NCBI GenBank assembly: GCA_037833965.1
Contig: AP031352.1
Span: forward strand, 24,718,501-24,782,500
Source: Marchantia polymorpha subsp. ruderalis
Lineage: Eukaryota > Streptophyta > Marchantiopsida > Marchantiales > Marchantiaceae
Length of the DNA: 64,000 nt
Direction: 5' to 3'
The notes below the pieces were generated by a model. It ran no database searches. It saw nothing but the letters and a program-made list of their open reading frames with translations, and was not told the DNA's origin. Below, in pieces: positions 29,216-40,859 of the stretch. Every line of letters starts with the position of its first letter. Positions within the stretch are counted from its first letter, which is position 1. A program made the position numbers and the translations under genes.

Positions 29216-31583
29216 TTACGATCGAACATTAGCTAAACGTGCTCTTAATGCTTCCATCTCGGCATCTTCGTCTCCTTCTGCCAGCATTTCCTTCTGCAAA
29301 ATAAGAACGCCATTACTGAAGAGTGTAATCTTCTTGAGGCTTCTAAAAACTATCATACATTTTGGTAGCAAAAACTATTCATCGCAGCTGCAAGCATTGG
29401 GATGAGGCTTAACAAACCTCTTCAGGTTCTTCGACAACAGGTTGTTTCAACTTCTCTTTCTTTGGTACAGCAGTTGCCGGCAGCTGAGCTATCGTTTCGC
29501 CTGCAATTTCTAACAAAACCTTCTCAACCTCATCTTCTATTTCTTCTTCGATGTCCTCATTATCGAGAGCTGAATCCAGAGTATCGCTCACCATTTCCTC
29601 GACAACTCCAGACTGCGAGGCAAATAAGAAGAATATCAGATCTCTGCAAACAGTTTAATACATGCGACTCCGACTTTTTAAGCCAAGTGGAACCTCTGAC
29701 TTCCAGTATGAAATCAGCCTGATGAGAAACAGATATAGCTGAAGTGATAGTTCGTCACTTTGCCTAATGGAACCCCACCTTCATCATCTCCTTGGAAAGT
29801 TCCTGCATAGTTGCTGCCACTTCTGGTGCTTTTAATAGACCATTCACCAGTTTCATGACCTCAGTGCTCTTCTGTATGTGGCCAACGGCCTTCACTGTGG
29901 CTGCAGATACAAGTCCAAATCGAACAATTATGTACAGAAAGCTACCCGTGTACTTGAAGCTTCTGAAACTGGCAATCACGGTAAGAAATGGTTTCGCCAC
30001 CGGTACATGCATCAAAGCAGATATTCAGGATCTTACCAACACTTTCACCCAAATGCATCGAAACCGAGTTCAGCTGAGCCCTATTCTCATATAGTCGGTT
30101 TACGACCCGCCTTGCGCTGACCAGCTCTCTCGCAAGAGACTGCAACAGAAAAATTAGTCAGTCATACTACTACTGGCTCAATGAAGCCTAACGTAGATAG
30201 CATCGTATGCTCCGCGTCTAAATACACTACGAATATCTAATCTAAAACGCGCGGTTTGAAAATATCTGGCTCATTCAAGCAAAGGGCTCAAGCTGAGTTA
30301 TGTGCTTCAAACTGAATCCATTGTTCACTTTCCATCCCGTTCCTCTAACAAAGAAGTAAAACAGTTCTCGAATTCTATGCGCTTTCCGTACTTCCAATAT
30401 ATATCCTGCAGCAGATTGGAACTCTCCAAAAAATTAACATCCCAAGTGGTGGCTTGGGAGCTGGAGGAAACTTCAAAGAGCAGAGTCGAGAGATACTGAA
30501 GCATCTGTTGTTAGGAGGTGATCTGAACTCGACGATATACATATGTTTATAAGCACCATCCTAGCCTTCGGTCTTTCATTGAAGTCTAGAATCTCAGCCT
30601 CTGTGAACTAGAAGTAATGAATAAGTAGATTTGAACTGATTTCTCACAACTGCATCTCAACTTTCTCGTCCAAAATATGCTGATATCTCCGGAATGAAGA
30701 TGGCAAGCACTTAAATGAATCTTCAAAAACTCAGACGAAAACCCATATTCACCTCGTTTCCGTTTCTGAAGTATGCACCACAAATTCACCTGGAAGAGAA
30801 TCTCACCTTCGCAGATGTCATATCATTTCGTTTGGCTGCATCCTTGATTGACTTCTTGACATTCTTTTCCTCTCGTTGGATATCTGGTCCAAAGATCGGC
30901 AAGTATTAAGTCCAAAAGTTTGCATGAATTGAGCTGAATATATCGGCCTGGTGTCTGATGGACCCAATCGCACAAAAGAGATGAACCCAATTTTACCAAG
31001 AAGTGTATGTTTCCGTTTAACTTGATGCATCCTTTCACAACTTCCATGCAACTCTGTCCCTCTGCCAAGAATTTAGTGCAGGTTTAAAAATTGCAAAGTC
31101 TCAATACTTTCCAAATCCACAATTTTCTCTATGGCCTCAAGACGGTACATGTCTGACGAGACTGAATTACATGTATCCAGTCCGAAATTTCAGCGAGATC
31201 TGAATTCTTGAGGTTCAAAACATATGTGAGAGAGTATACAGCAATTTGATTAAAAATGGTTCGTTCGAAAATGCCTCCTCGAAGCCAGAATTTTCACAGA
31301 ATAAATTGATTCATAATTTGACAATTTTCATAAGTTCATCACAACAAGTGTAAGGCGAATGCTTCACTAAGTATTGGACCAAACCCTAAACCTACAAAAT
31401 GTGCATTCCCAGGCTGCAGAAAACGAAAAGGCAGCTGAATTTTCCAGCAGAACATTGAAAGCGATACTCACCCCGAATTTGCCGATCTATGTTACGAGAC
31501 TCCTGTCGTAATTTCCTCTGCCAATCCCTCAACTGTTCTTGGGGATTCGGCTTTGGCTTGATCAAAGCCATAACCTTTTCCAT
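29216..31583 (-). CDS. VPS24: VPS24/CHMP3, ESCRT-III subunit
   Basis: VPS24 is a small charged coiled-coil protein that polymerises with SNF7, VPS2 and VPS20 on endosomal membranes to pinch off vesicles of multivesicular bodies; VPS4 then takes the polymer apart. Exons: 31472-31583, 30807-30883, 30037-30139, 29779-29900, 29418-29612, 29216-29293. All junctions are GT/AG with matching phases and the product is 228 residues, a normal length. It opens MEKVMALIKPKPNPQEQLRD, continues with the basic WQRKLRQESRNIDRQIR helix, then VNRLYENRAQLNSVSMHLGE and EVMKLVNGLLKAPEVAATMQ. The acidic region DNEDIEEEIEDEVEKVL follows. It ends MEALRARLANVRS, which fits the MIT-interacting motif bound by VPS4. It appears intact. 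The first intron (30884-31471) is the longest. Confidence 0.95.
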
Positions 31584-32460
31584 GACGCAGCCCTCCGCTG
31601 ATACCGGGCCGTACTCCCACCGTGCTCAAATTGCTACACTAAGCGGAAAAATCCTAGAAGAATTCTTCTACTCCTGTAACCATCAACAGAAGAATACTCC
31701 CCTCAGAGCCACTCGTCCCAGCTCTTAAGGCCCAATTGTCCTATGTACAATCTAATTCGCTGCAACAGCCAAACAAGCTAAATGAACCTCCCCACAAACC
31801 ACCACAACAATCACTGGGCACGCCGATCGACCCACAATCGGAGTCTCATGTACACCATAACGCCCGCCTGCCCGCCCGCCAAATGTGAGGCCAACGGAAT
31901 CTATATGCGCTGGCCAAAGCTCCTCACTCGAAGTCGAATCCACGGCGTTTTCCTCGCTCTCTTTCTCCCTCGCGACTCTCAAGGTCGACCAAGAACTGAC
32001 ACAGGAAGAAAAGGGGACTGGCAGCGAGCCCAATCTTCTTGCAACTAACTGAACTGTGCGAATTAGCACCACCCGAAAGCTCGACAATTGCAGAATTCCA
32101 ACAAATCCTCCAACTTGCGGAGGATCGATCGAGAAATTCCGAATCACGAACAGCGTCGAGCCCAAAAGCAGTGCCGTCACTGTGAGCGCCGAACCGCGCC
32201 AAACCATACAACTGCGTAGAGCATGAGTGGACTGCGTAGCAAGCGTGCTGGATATCCGGATGAAATCGACCATATCCAGAAGTAGCGGAATGCCCACCTT
32301 TGGCGGGAGTTCTCTTGCTCTGCTGCTCGTTCTCACTGAACACTGCTCCATGTTCGAGGCGGCTTATTTGACGGTGGATCTGGCGGTAAGGTGCGGAGAT
32401 CCTACCACAGTAAGTGCACAACTGTGGAATAGTTCTGTACTTAGTTGGATGTCGTAAGCT
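31584..32460 (-). promoter_or_regulatory. VPS24 upstream region and probable 5' leader
   Basis: This is the GC-richer stretch before the VPS24 start. Two overlapping minus open frames (31752-32351, 199 codons; 31924-32421, 165 codons) are present. They share the same DNA in different frames, have no recognisable domain and no conserved junction, so I read them as chance. No core promoter element stands out. Confidence 0.4.
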
Positions 32461-33399
32461 CCACGCCCGACATCCAAAGATTGCGCAGAAAGTTGGATCA
32501 CATGTTGAACAAGCAATCGATATAAATACTAACTATTTGTTGATAACTAACCATATGCCTGTACTCTCAAAATCTCTTCTATAAATTATATCAACTAGAG
32601 CTAGTTCTGCAACATGACTTTGGAAAGCTTCTATCAATTGCTCACTTGACAACCGTCTCATCAAACTGACAAATTTGACACTGACAAAACTATTCGGTCA
32701 AGTATCTAGGGACGAATTACTTGGAGACTTGGCTTCCTATTTTGTACTTTCAAAACACTCCCATCGCTTTTGCATGACCTTGAATGCGATGTTGTATAAT
32801 CAGGGGCCATAGATTCAAGGCCACAAAAATTAATTTCCGGGTAAAAAGGATGGAGAAAATATTATTGTTGAAATGTACGAAATGGTCTAGATGAGGCAGT
32901 TAGTACATTACTTCCACAGGTACGATACAGATATGTCCAATTTTGTGAACATGATGTTCCGATTGATGTGTTTTGACTCAGGCAGATTATGGTATTCACT
33001 TAAGAATAGAAACCATATTACTAATGCTCATTTAGTTATTATCAGTTTTACAACTTGAAGAGAATGCTAACTCATACAAGTGGATGTTTGGCGATTGGAG
33101 CCGTAGCAGCCAAGTTCTCCGCATACATGGTTATACAAATCCATTTTTATTCCTAGAGCATTTTTTAGTAAATTTCAGCCATAATTTACATATCATATTG
33201 TTTGTGAAATTCATTCCATGCACAAGATCATAATTGTAAAAAATTTTCATATTTTATTTTGATAGGTCATAGAATTTTATCTTACGGTTTCCAATAACAA
33301 AGAACATTCAGCTTTGTTTTCTCCAACGCAGAGATTCTAGTTGAATTGTGTTAATGTTAATGCAGCTTTAATAAACTTGTCGGTTGATTTCAAATCATT
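32461..33399. other. AT-rich intergenic DNA
   Basis: I see no coding signal, RNA gene or strong repeat in this stretch. Confidence 0.5.
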
Positions 33400-34372
33400 T
33401 TGATCTCAACCTTCAATAAAAGAGAGTCCAAAACATAAAATTCAACAAATAAAACTATTGATCATAAATCTTTGCAGCTCAAGTTCTCCAATGTAAAGTT
33501 AGTCAAGTTAGTATCGATGACACATCATCATAACATAATTGTTTACGTGTTTTGTCCGAGCGTGCTACTTGAGTCGTCTTTGTGACGTTTCACACGTGCG
33601 GCTCAATCACGTGTCAAATTGACATTAGATTAAACTTATGATATACAAATTTCTACATCTTAAGCATTCCAATGTAAAGCCAAGCAAATTAATATCCATG
33701 ATACATCATCATGATATAACTGTCTGTGTGATTTGCCCGAAAGTGCTACCTGCACATTTGTGATGTCTTGCACGTACTGTTCGGCCACATGTTGGTGCCT
33801 TCTATATGTGTCAAACTTCTATATGATGTTGAATCCAAATGCGCATATTTATCAAGTCATCATACTCCAAAACATCAAATCCAACAAACAAAACTACTAA
33901 TATACAAAACTCTTTAGCTCATGCTCTCCAACATAAAGTGAGACAAGTTAATATCAATGATACATCATCATGATATAACTATCTACGTGGCTTGCCCCAA
34001 CGTGCTACCTGTGTCTGCGTGACATCTTGTATATGCGGCTTTGCCACGTGTAAACTCAAGATTTGACCTCACAGCATCGCTTATCTAATGTGTGTCACTT
34101 GTAAACCACATGTGGATGACTTTAGCGTTATTGTGTAAAACTTCCGAACAGTGTTGAATTTAAATTCACATATACATCAAGTCATCAAGCTCCAAAGCAT
34201 CGAATATAACAAAAACAACTACTGATATACAAATTTCTGCAGCTCCGTCTTTCTAACGTAAAGTTAGACAAGTTAATATCAATGATACATCATCATCATA
34301 TAATCGTCTACATGATCTACCCCAACGTGCAACCACGCCTACGTGACATTTTCATGTACACTTATGTCATCG
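33400..34372. repeat. Four diverged copies of an ACGTG-containing repeat
   Basis: A block TAAAG..AAGTTAATATC..GATACATCATCAT..AT recurs with its core at about 33493, 33673, 33933 and 34258 (spacing 180, 260 and 325 bp). It is followed each time by related sequence with an ACGTG-type word and TGCTACC or a variant. At least three copies are also preceded by a related stretch (AACAAA..ACTAC or similar). The units differ by substitutions and insertions, so this is an old tandem array or cluster of element ends. Confidence 0.8.
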
Positions 34373-34760
34373 CACCGCGCATCCAATGTGTGACACGTGT
34401 CGGTGCATCAAGCGTCATACGTCTACTTCACGTCACGTATCAAAAAATCATGCTTTTATGAGATAGACGTGACAACCTGTGGGATGACGTACTGCTGGTT
34501 TGGATTGACGTGACTTCAGGAGAGTTATGTGACACTTGTTAGATGATGACGTGACGCCCAATGGGAGGTTGACGTGTCATACGTGGAAAACAGCACGTGT
34601 CGTCGCCGGATCAAAGGAAGTTGTCGTGCGCTTATCTTCCGCGCGATATGTTTGCGTCGTGCATGTGCGCAACCACCCACCGTTAGCGTGCACTCGTTCA
34701 CAACTGCACTGCCCAATTGTTGTCACTTGCGCTCGATCAATAGTTGTTTGTCGATAGCTC
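34373..34760. promoter_or_regulatory. Stretch dense in TGACG and ACGTG words
   Basis: CACGTG, TGACGTG and ACGTGTC words occur roughly every 20-30 bases between 34395 and 34610. ACGTG cores are the binding words of plant bZIP and some bHLH factors. No gene start lies next to it, so the density probably comes from the neighbouring repeats rather than from a working promoter. Confidence 0.35.
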
Positions 34761-35079
34761 AATAATGATCAAAAAATCTGTCAAAATTCCTTGATTTTTC
34801 AAAAATCATCTGTTAAGTCTCGCCTGTCAACGCGCACTTGGCCTGATCACCGCATGTCAACCTGTCAAAAAATTTGAACTTTGTCATCCGCATACGCTTG
34901 GTTCGCACTTCTACCGTCCACGCAACTTTCTTGTTATTTGCCAATTTTGCCTCGGTGTTTTCACTTCTCAGATCCGTCAAATTCTGGCTTACAATTGAAA
35001 TCCCAATGCTCCTCACATCATACTCTCTAAGACCTTTGGAAGCACATATAGATTCACATCGACACATGTAGAATTTTTT
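34761..35079. other. Spacer between ACGTG-rich DNA and the LTR-like segment
   Basis: Open frames of about 65-84 codons occur on both strands here without family similarity. TGTCAA words are repeated. Nothing more can be supported. Confidence 0.35.
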
Positions 35080-35810
35080 ACATGCATGACGTCGTCATAC
35101 AGCAATCAACCTATTCACTTGTTCACTTTTGCACAAGCTCACTTCTCTAACTAATTTTCCAAACTATTAATCTACTTCCGCAATCATTATGATTTCTTGT
35201 AGAATTTATCTCCGTTTAAGACATTGCACATCAGGTGAATTTCAAATAGAGTGTACATTGATCTTGGATTGATAAAGTGAGATGCAAAACAGATTCCAAC
35301 AAGACAAGATAAATGATCATAAGATCCATCAGAATTATTCTTTGTTGCCGGACGGTCCTATAACACTAGGGTTTAAAGAGAAGCTCACTTGAAGATAGAA
35401 ACATAAACTCTGAAGATGAGAGATACCAACAATGGTTCTCCTCTCCCTTATATAGCTTTCACCAACAAGCACAAGGAGATAAGATCTAATCCTCACCATT
35501 CATCCCACTCCTAGTGGATGGAGGACGTGACGGATAACCCTAACAAGCACACGGATCGCTGACGTGTCACACCCAACTAACACACTAACTAACACACTCA
35601 ATCTTTACCTACAAGCACACGGATCGCTGACGTGGCACATCCAACTAACACACTAACTAACACACTCAATCCTTACCTACAAGCACACGGATTGCTGACA
35701 TGGCACTGTCAACTAACACATCCACTCTGTACCTACCAAGTGCGCGGATCGCTGACGTGGCAACTATGACTAGTGCACACTAAAGTATCTACATCAATAT
35801 TTAGAGTAAC
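35080..35810 (-). mobile_element. LTR-like segment in minus orientation, probably a solo or decayed copy
   Basis: Read on the minus strand it has the layout of a plant LTR. An upstream half carries short direct repeats (35544-35765). A TATA-like TATATAAGGGAG follows near 35448. After it come a leader-like stretch with AAACCCTAGTG and then AT-rich sequence. I could not find a primer binding site, gag or pol reading frame beside it, and the exact ends and target duplication were not resolved. A Copia-type solo LTR is the likeliest reading; alternatively it is the promoter of a lost gene. Confidence 0.4.
35544..35765. repeat. Four short tandem units with CGGATCGCTGACGTG core
   Basis: AAGCACACGGATCGCTGACGTG or a close variant starts at about 35544, 35613, 35681 and 35738 (units of 69, 68 and 57 bp). 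Each is followed by CAC and ACTAACACA-type sequence. The repeats lie upstream of the TATA-like site when read on the minus strand, where LTR enhancers usually sit. Confidence 0.85.
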
Positions 35811-36620
35811 CTATACTTTAGTTCTAACTAACTAAAGATGGTTACAGGTCCCAAATTCATATACATGTCTGTGTTAAGGTCTTGGACAGATAACCATATG
35901 ATACCAAAATTCATATCATACCGTCATATCCCTAGCACATCCATGCTTAATTTTCTTAAGCACTATACGTAGAATCCGCTTACAGAAGTGAAGCGGAAAA
36001 TATATCGTGCGTATCAAGATCAAGGATTGATATCCAACGAATCAAAACACTAGAACGTTAGACTAAAGTAAAAGTATTAGAGCGTGATGTAGTTAACTTC
36101 TTGTAGAGCGCAAGCAAGCAAAAGTGATATCAAATGTTTTTACAATTGAACAAGCTATTTTATTTTCTAGAAGTCAAAATAATAATATTCACTGCAAACT
36201 CTTGTCGTGCCAAAGTGAGAGAAAGAAGAAAAGCCGAGGGAAATTTCTTCATAGCAAGCAAATCAAAATGAATTTCTTCTATTGCTCTATAAGCTTTTTG
36301 TGTCTTCATCAGACAACATACTTCTGAAGTTAATGTGATACTTCATACTTTCTCCGGAATATATCAAATGAGAATTGAATTATCATCATATTATACTCTA
36401 AAAACTATCTTTTGCGCATTAAGAATCCTTTTGTTGACATTTACTTTTTAACATTTTAAGCGATTTCATTGTAAAGTTCAAAGATTTCAGTGTGACATAT
36501 TATGAATTGTAATCTAACGCATATTTTGGTTTTTTTGCATATTGATTTAATTACTGATACTTGTACATAAGCTTGAAATACTTCAAATTACTACTTGCGA
36601 TCGTCAAATGAATCTTGGAC
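35811..36620. other. AT-rich DNA between the LTR-like segment and the transposase remnant
   Basis: No coding similarity was seen. A plus open frame at 36124-36327 has no recognisable family. The stretch may be an old internal or flanking part of the element next to it. Confidence 0.35.
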
Positions 36621-36631
36621 TTCTACTTGAA

Positions 36632-38207
36632 CTATAGAACATAACAATTGATACTCAATATCAAAATCTTTTTATACAAGTATTCAAATTCATGAAAATC
36701 AATCCCATCTGAATCTATAATCTCTTCAGATTTATTAATCTCGTCGTCATCAAGATTTTTTTCATCACTCCTCATCATATCTAACAATTCCTTCACGTCT
36801 TCAAGTAGTGTTGCAGCATATTTTTCATTGCTTTTGTTGTCAATGTGAACAAAATGTTCCAAATCTGATTGGTCAATCGATAAATTTAAGTTGTTGATTG
36901 TTTCAACTATTTCAGCGACTATCAAACTAATTTTGCTCCCAATCCATGATTCAGGTTCCAAATTCATGAGCTCTGCATTACAAAATGCATTTTTGTATAA
37001 CTTGACAAGATCGAATCCCAAGCGTCGTTCACATAGCTTGCTGCGTTCAACAAATGTGTTGGATTTTTGTAAAAAACTCTTACTACACCTCGTCAAAATA
37101 TTTTTCTCAATTCTCTTTTTCGCTACTTCAACTCCTCGTCATGCTCATAGAAGTTGATGATATACTTGAGATATAAATATTTATATTATTTCTTGAGAGC
37201 AACAATAATTTCCATATCACAAGGTTGTTTCCAACTAGTACGGTTTGGAAGAAAAATAACACACTGATGTTGTTGCATTTGAAAGCATCGAAGTGATCTC
37301 GCGCATTATTTATCAATAAAAGAACAGAATGTCATGTTTGTACTTTGATTTCTAGAACAAAGATTTTGTTGAACCATCTTCAGTCGATTTTCACGTCCAT
37401 CCAGGTCTTTGCTTGATTGAAATAAACAATTGGCAAGTGTAGATCTTTCATAAACATTGTATCCTTCGACTTTCCAATCATAACGCAAGAAATTTTATGT
37501 TTTCCAGAAGCTTTCGCAAGAACTATCAAAAAAACACAATCTTTCCAATTTTTTACCTTTGGTGTTTGAAATATACTCGTTCGGAAAAAGAATATAATAT
37601 TTTTGAAGCAAACAAAAAAACAATCTTGTCTCGTCCAGGTTTTACATGTTCTCAAGATTGTATTGAGCGATGATGAGCGATAATACTTCCAAGGCTTATA
37701 GTAACTCGAGATCATTCTTGTCAACCTCTACGACTTCTCCGTGCAGAATCATTTTCTGCAGAACTCGATGTGTTTTGAAACGATCAAGTCATTGCCATGA
37801 AGCCTTAAAATCTGAATTAGAAATTGATAATGTGGAAGCAATAGCTTTTGTCTTTGCAATTGTAAGATATGGCGGTACATGAAGCCTGGCAAGACGCATG
37901 TTGTCAATCCAAGTGTACAACATTTCTTCAAGTTTGAAAAATTATCCAATTAAAGCTCTAAAGGTAATCTGTCTAGTTTTTTTGGAGAATAAAGTTGATC
38001 ATTTGAGACTGAAATCTTGATTCTTCTATATTTCTTTATGACAACTTTTTTAATATCATACTCACTCGCTAAAGCGCATTCGCTTGGAGTATTCTTTTTT
38101 AGCAGTTTTGAAATGATCTCACATCGTTGGGGCTCGTTCAAGCGTTTGGTGTTCGATTTCTTTGACATTGGAGCTCTACGCAAAATGTCTAAAAATGAAA
38201 TTGTCAA
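36632..38207 (-). pseudogene. Dead Tigger/pogo-type DDE transposase
   Basis: Minus-strand pieces follow the order of a Tc1/mariner-superfamily transposase of the pogo/Tigger kind. First comes a helix-turn-helix-like start (NEPQRCEIISKLLKKNTPSE and following, about 37950-38207). The DDE core follows: CVMIGKSKDTMFMK and LPIVYFNQAKTWMDVKI (about 37380-37490), then LLLINNARDHFDAFKCNNIS (about 37250-37320). An acidic C-terminal tail lies at 36632-37096. The pieces are in different frames with stops between them. The LLLxDNAxxH-type motif reads LLLINNARDH, so the usual Asp is Asn. The last catalytic Asp region is not recognisable. The element cannot be active. Terminal inverted repeats were not identified. 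Confidence 0.75.
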
Positions 38208-38850
38208 ATATGCATCTCCCGGTTAAGTATGCACAGAAATTTAGAATTCAAGGTGAATAATTAAGTGGGAGACTTTTGTACATTAAGACTTTTGAACGTA
38301 ACTTGTTATTAATATATATATATAATATTTTCAAATTAAATATTAAGTATTAAATTAAAAATTAAATAATTTTTTGATTGTTTCACAATTCAACTTCAAA
38401 CAAACAAACAAAGCTAATTACAATTATTCAAATTTTGTAAAATATTCATCTCAAGAATAATCATTTGATGAAAGTCTTGTGCAACACAAAACACGGCATG
38501 AAATTCAACACATATCATTTTATCATATGATATTACATTGACGTCACACCGCCATTGATGTTCCAATACCGAACGGATCATGTCGAAACGTTTGTTCATC
38601 AGTAGTATCGTGCGAATATTTGAGCAAAGTCAAAGACCTTTGTTGTTTCTCATAACACGCAAATCTGCTGAAACAAAGTGCACGATGGTGTTATGACTCT
38701 CATTTAGGAATGATGTGCATGAATCTGATTTCTGAGATATGACCAGCACCATTGAATTTGCTCCCATCACATTCTATCATGTTTGAGCATGATTAGACTT
38801 GGGAGGATTGATTTTGTATAGTATTTTTATTCCTTTTTGTTTATAGGGAA
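38208..38850. other. AT-rich flank of the transposase remnant
   Basis: It contains an AT-rich tract near 38309-38360 and no supported gene. It may hold the decayed 5' end of the transposon. Confidence 0.35.
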
Positions 38851-38853
38851 CGT

Positions 38854-39012
38854 CTAATTATCACTCACTTAGTGCTAATTAACCCTCACTCTACTTTATG
38901 CAATTAGGTTTATAGGATTGGTGGATGAGTAGCAACTATTTCCGAAATAGTGTGTTAGACCAAACAGAGATCACCATATAGGGCTAATTAGCCCTAAGTG
39001 AGTGATAATTAG
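38854..39012. mobile_element. MITE with 33-bp terminal inverted repeats
   Basis: The left end (38854-38886) begins CTAATTATCACTCACTTAG and the right end (38980-39012) is its reverse complement, 31 of 33 positions matching. About 93 bp lie between the ends and there is no open frame. This is the structure of a non-autonomous miniature DNA transposon. The arms may extend a few bases further (outer limits about 38845-39021). Target duplication was not settled, so the superfamily is open. Confidence 0.85.
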
Positions 39013-40090
39013 CCCTTACCTTAAATAAATTGGAGTTTGAAGATCTATACTTAATAAAGAGTTCATGATTTTGTCACTGGATCGGATAATTTAAACCTAG
39101 ATGTCATCTCTGCCACCAAAACATCTCTTTGCGGCATATTGAAGCATAAGTCATATTCAAGTGATTTGCGTAGTAGTGACTACTACCATTGGGCTACTAA
39201 GCAGCCCCATGAATCGATGAGAGCACTTTCGTGACTTTGACGGTCATTACTCAGGAATATTAGCCGACTTCCTCAACACCAAAGATTTTCGAACTATGTT
39301 GGAATATGGGTTTAGATGTAACTGCAACTGATCTGAAGGGAATTGCAACTGAGATTAAGGTCCATCAAGAAAATTCATATTTGATATGTAAAATGTTTTG
39401 ATCTCTGCATGGTTGCAACCAGTATTATTCATGTGTATTTTGAACGTCGGCTTGTATTATATTTCCTACTTCTTTTTTTTTTCTCATTTTATTTCACTCT
39501 TTTTGGTTATAACATCTTTTTCCACTAAGTTGATATGTCGGCTGCACACTGAATTTGTATATTTTGAAACTTGTTTTCAGATTATATTGTGTACATTCGT
39601 ACATGTATAATTTACCTCATCACTTTAACTAATGAATTTTATATTTTGGTTTTTGATTTTTTTCTCAAGGTTCTTGCGTGTGCATGTGTCCAGGTCAAAA
39701 ATTGTTCAATGTCTAGTACTTTACTTGATAGAAATATACTACAACAGACCGTATGTTGTCGGAGGAATAGGGGCCCGGGTCATATCATAAGTAAATGGTT
39801 CAACGCACGGAGTGAGGCTTCGACCCTTTTGTCTACTCTCATACTCAGTAAAAATGTAACACGGAGCATGAAAGTGCAATTGTAGTGCAGACTCGTTTTA
39901 GGATCAAAAGGAGTGTATGTCTCAAGGCTTTCCCAAAACACGGGGGACCAATTACTTGCCCCAAGTTTAGAATAACCAGGAATTCTATCTCGCGCCAAAG
40001 CCATTGCACCTCAGAGTATACGAAGCGAGCTTCAACTCTCGGTATTGGTAATTGGCGCCAAGTATGAAAAAGATGCGCGCTCACAGTCAG
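39013..40090. other. Intergenic DNA without a recognised gene
   Basis: Minus open frames at 39780-40004 and 39845-40099 overlap each other in different frames and show no known domain. They could be downstream parts of the candidate gene at 40102-40550, but no splice junction supports that. Confidence 0.35.
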
Positions 40091-40101
40091 GAAATTCAAT
40101 C

Positions 40102-40550
40102 TCAGGCCTCAGAATAGCAGCACAGTTTATCCGCATAATCTATCTCAGACGGTAATTCCAAAGAAATATTCATCACAGGCCAGCAGAGGTTTTCACGGCT
40201 AGACTCACGAAGGCATCAGTTCTCCAAGGTGAAGGCGAATGATCATCACAAAGATCAGATGCAAATTACCCATTTAGAACCTTTCTCATCCTTTGCCTTC
40301 TCTACAACGATACTAACACGAGATATTGCGCGAAAAATGAAGATCAAGAGAGAAGACAGACAAGAACATCGAAGAATCTACCGATCAATTCGTCGTCAAT
40401 TTGATGAATCTGCTCACTGGTCAGATGATGAATCACGCGCACTTACCTCGTCATACAGTCCTGCTGGCCGTCACTCGCTCTTGGAGCTGTAAAGGGAGTT
40501 ACGGCCACAAGAGTGAGTACCAGTTGCCATGAGAGAATCCAGAACTCCAT
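40102..40550 (-). CDS. Candidate two-exon small secreted cysteine-containing protein
   Basis: The first exon (40447-40550) starts with an ATG and encodes MEFWILSWQLVLTLVAVTPF, which looks like a cleavable signal peptide, followed by a short Ser/Gln/Asp/Cys stretch. It ends at an ideal donor (ACGAG/GTAAGT). The nearest acceptor that keeps the frame is TCTAG at 40199-40200. It gives a second exon (40102-40198) with SRENLCWPVMNISLELPSEI and a CC pair before a stop, for a total of about 66 residues with four cysteines. The acceptor has a poor pyrimidine tract. I do not recognise a family. It lies in a GC-richer patch next to a large AT-rich block. It may instead be the first exon of a longer or broken gene. 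Confidence 0.3.
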
Positions 40551-40859
40551 CGCCTGTCTACGAAAAGCGCGAGCTTTCTACATCTAATGGGTTGCTGGCT
40601 TTGGGAACTCAGCGTATGAATCAGTTCCGATGGCTGTACCATTCTGGAGTTCGGCTTGGAAATTTCGGGAGAGTTCTCGGGACTAAATAGAGATTAAGAA
40701 GAGTTCGATCTCGCGGCGCCGCAAAGAGTCGTCGACGCTTTCGAGTCGCTCGAATTGTGTTCTTCCCAAAACTGCAAGAAACCCTAATAATCCTTCGTAG
40801 GGGTATGAAGTTCGTTGTTATAATATTTTTACATGTAAAGAGTAACATCTCATAATCTT

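Noticed and set aside
31752..32421. Two overlapping minus open frames of 199 and 165 codons upstream of VPS24
   Set aside because: They use the same DNA in different frames, have no recognisable domain and sit where the VPS24 promoter and leader are expected.
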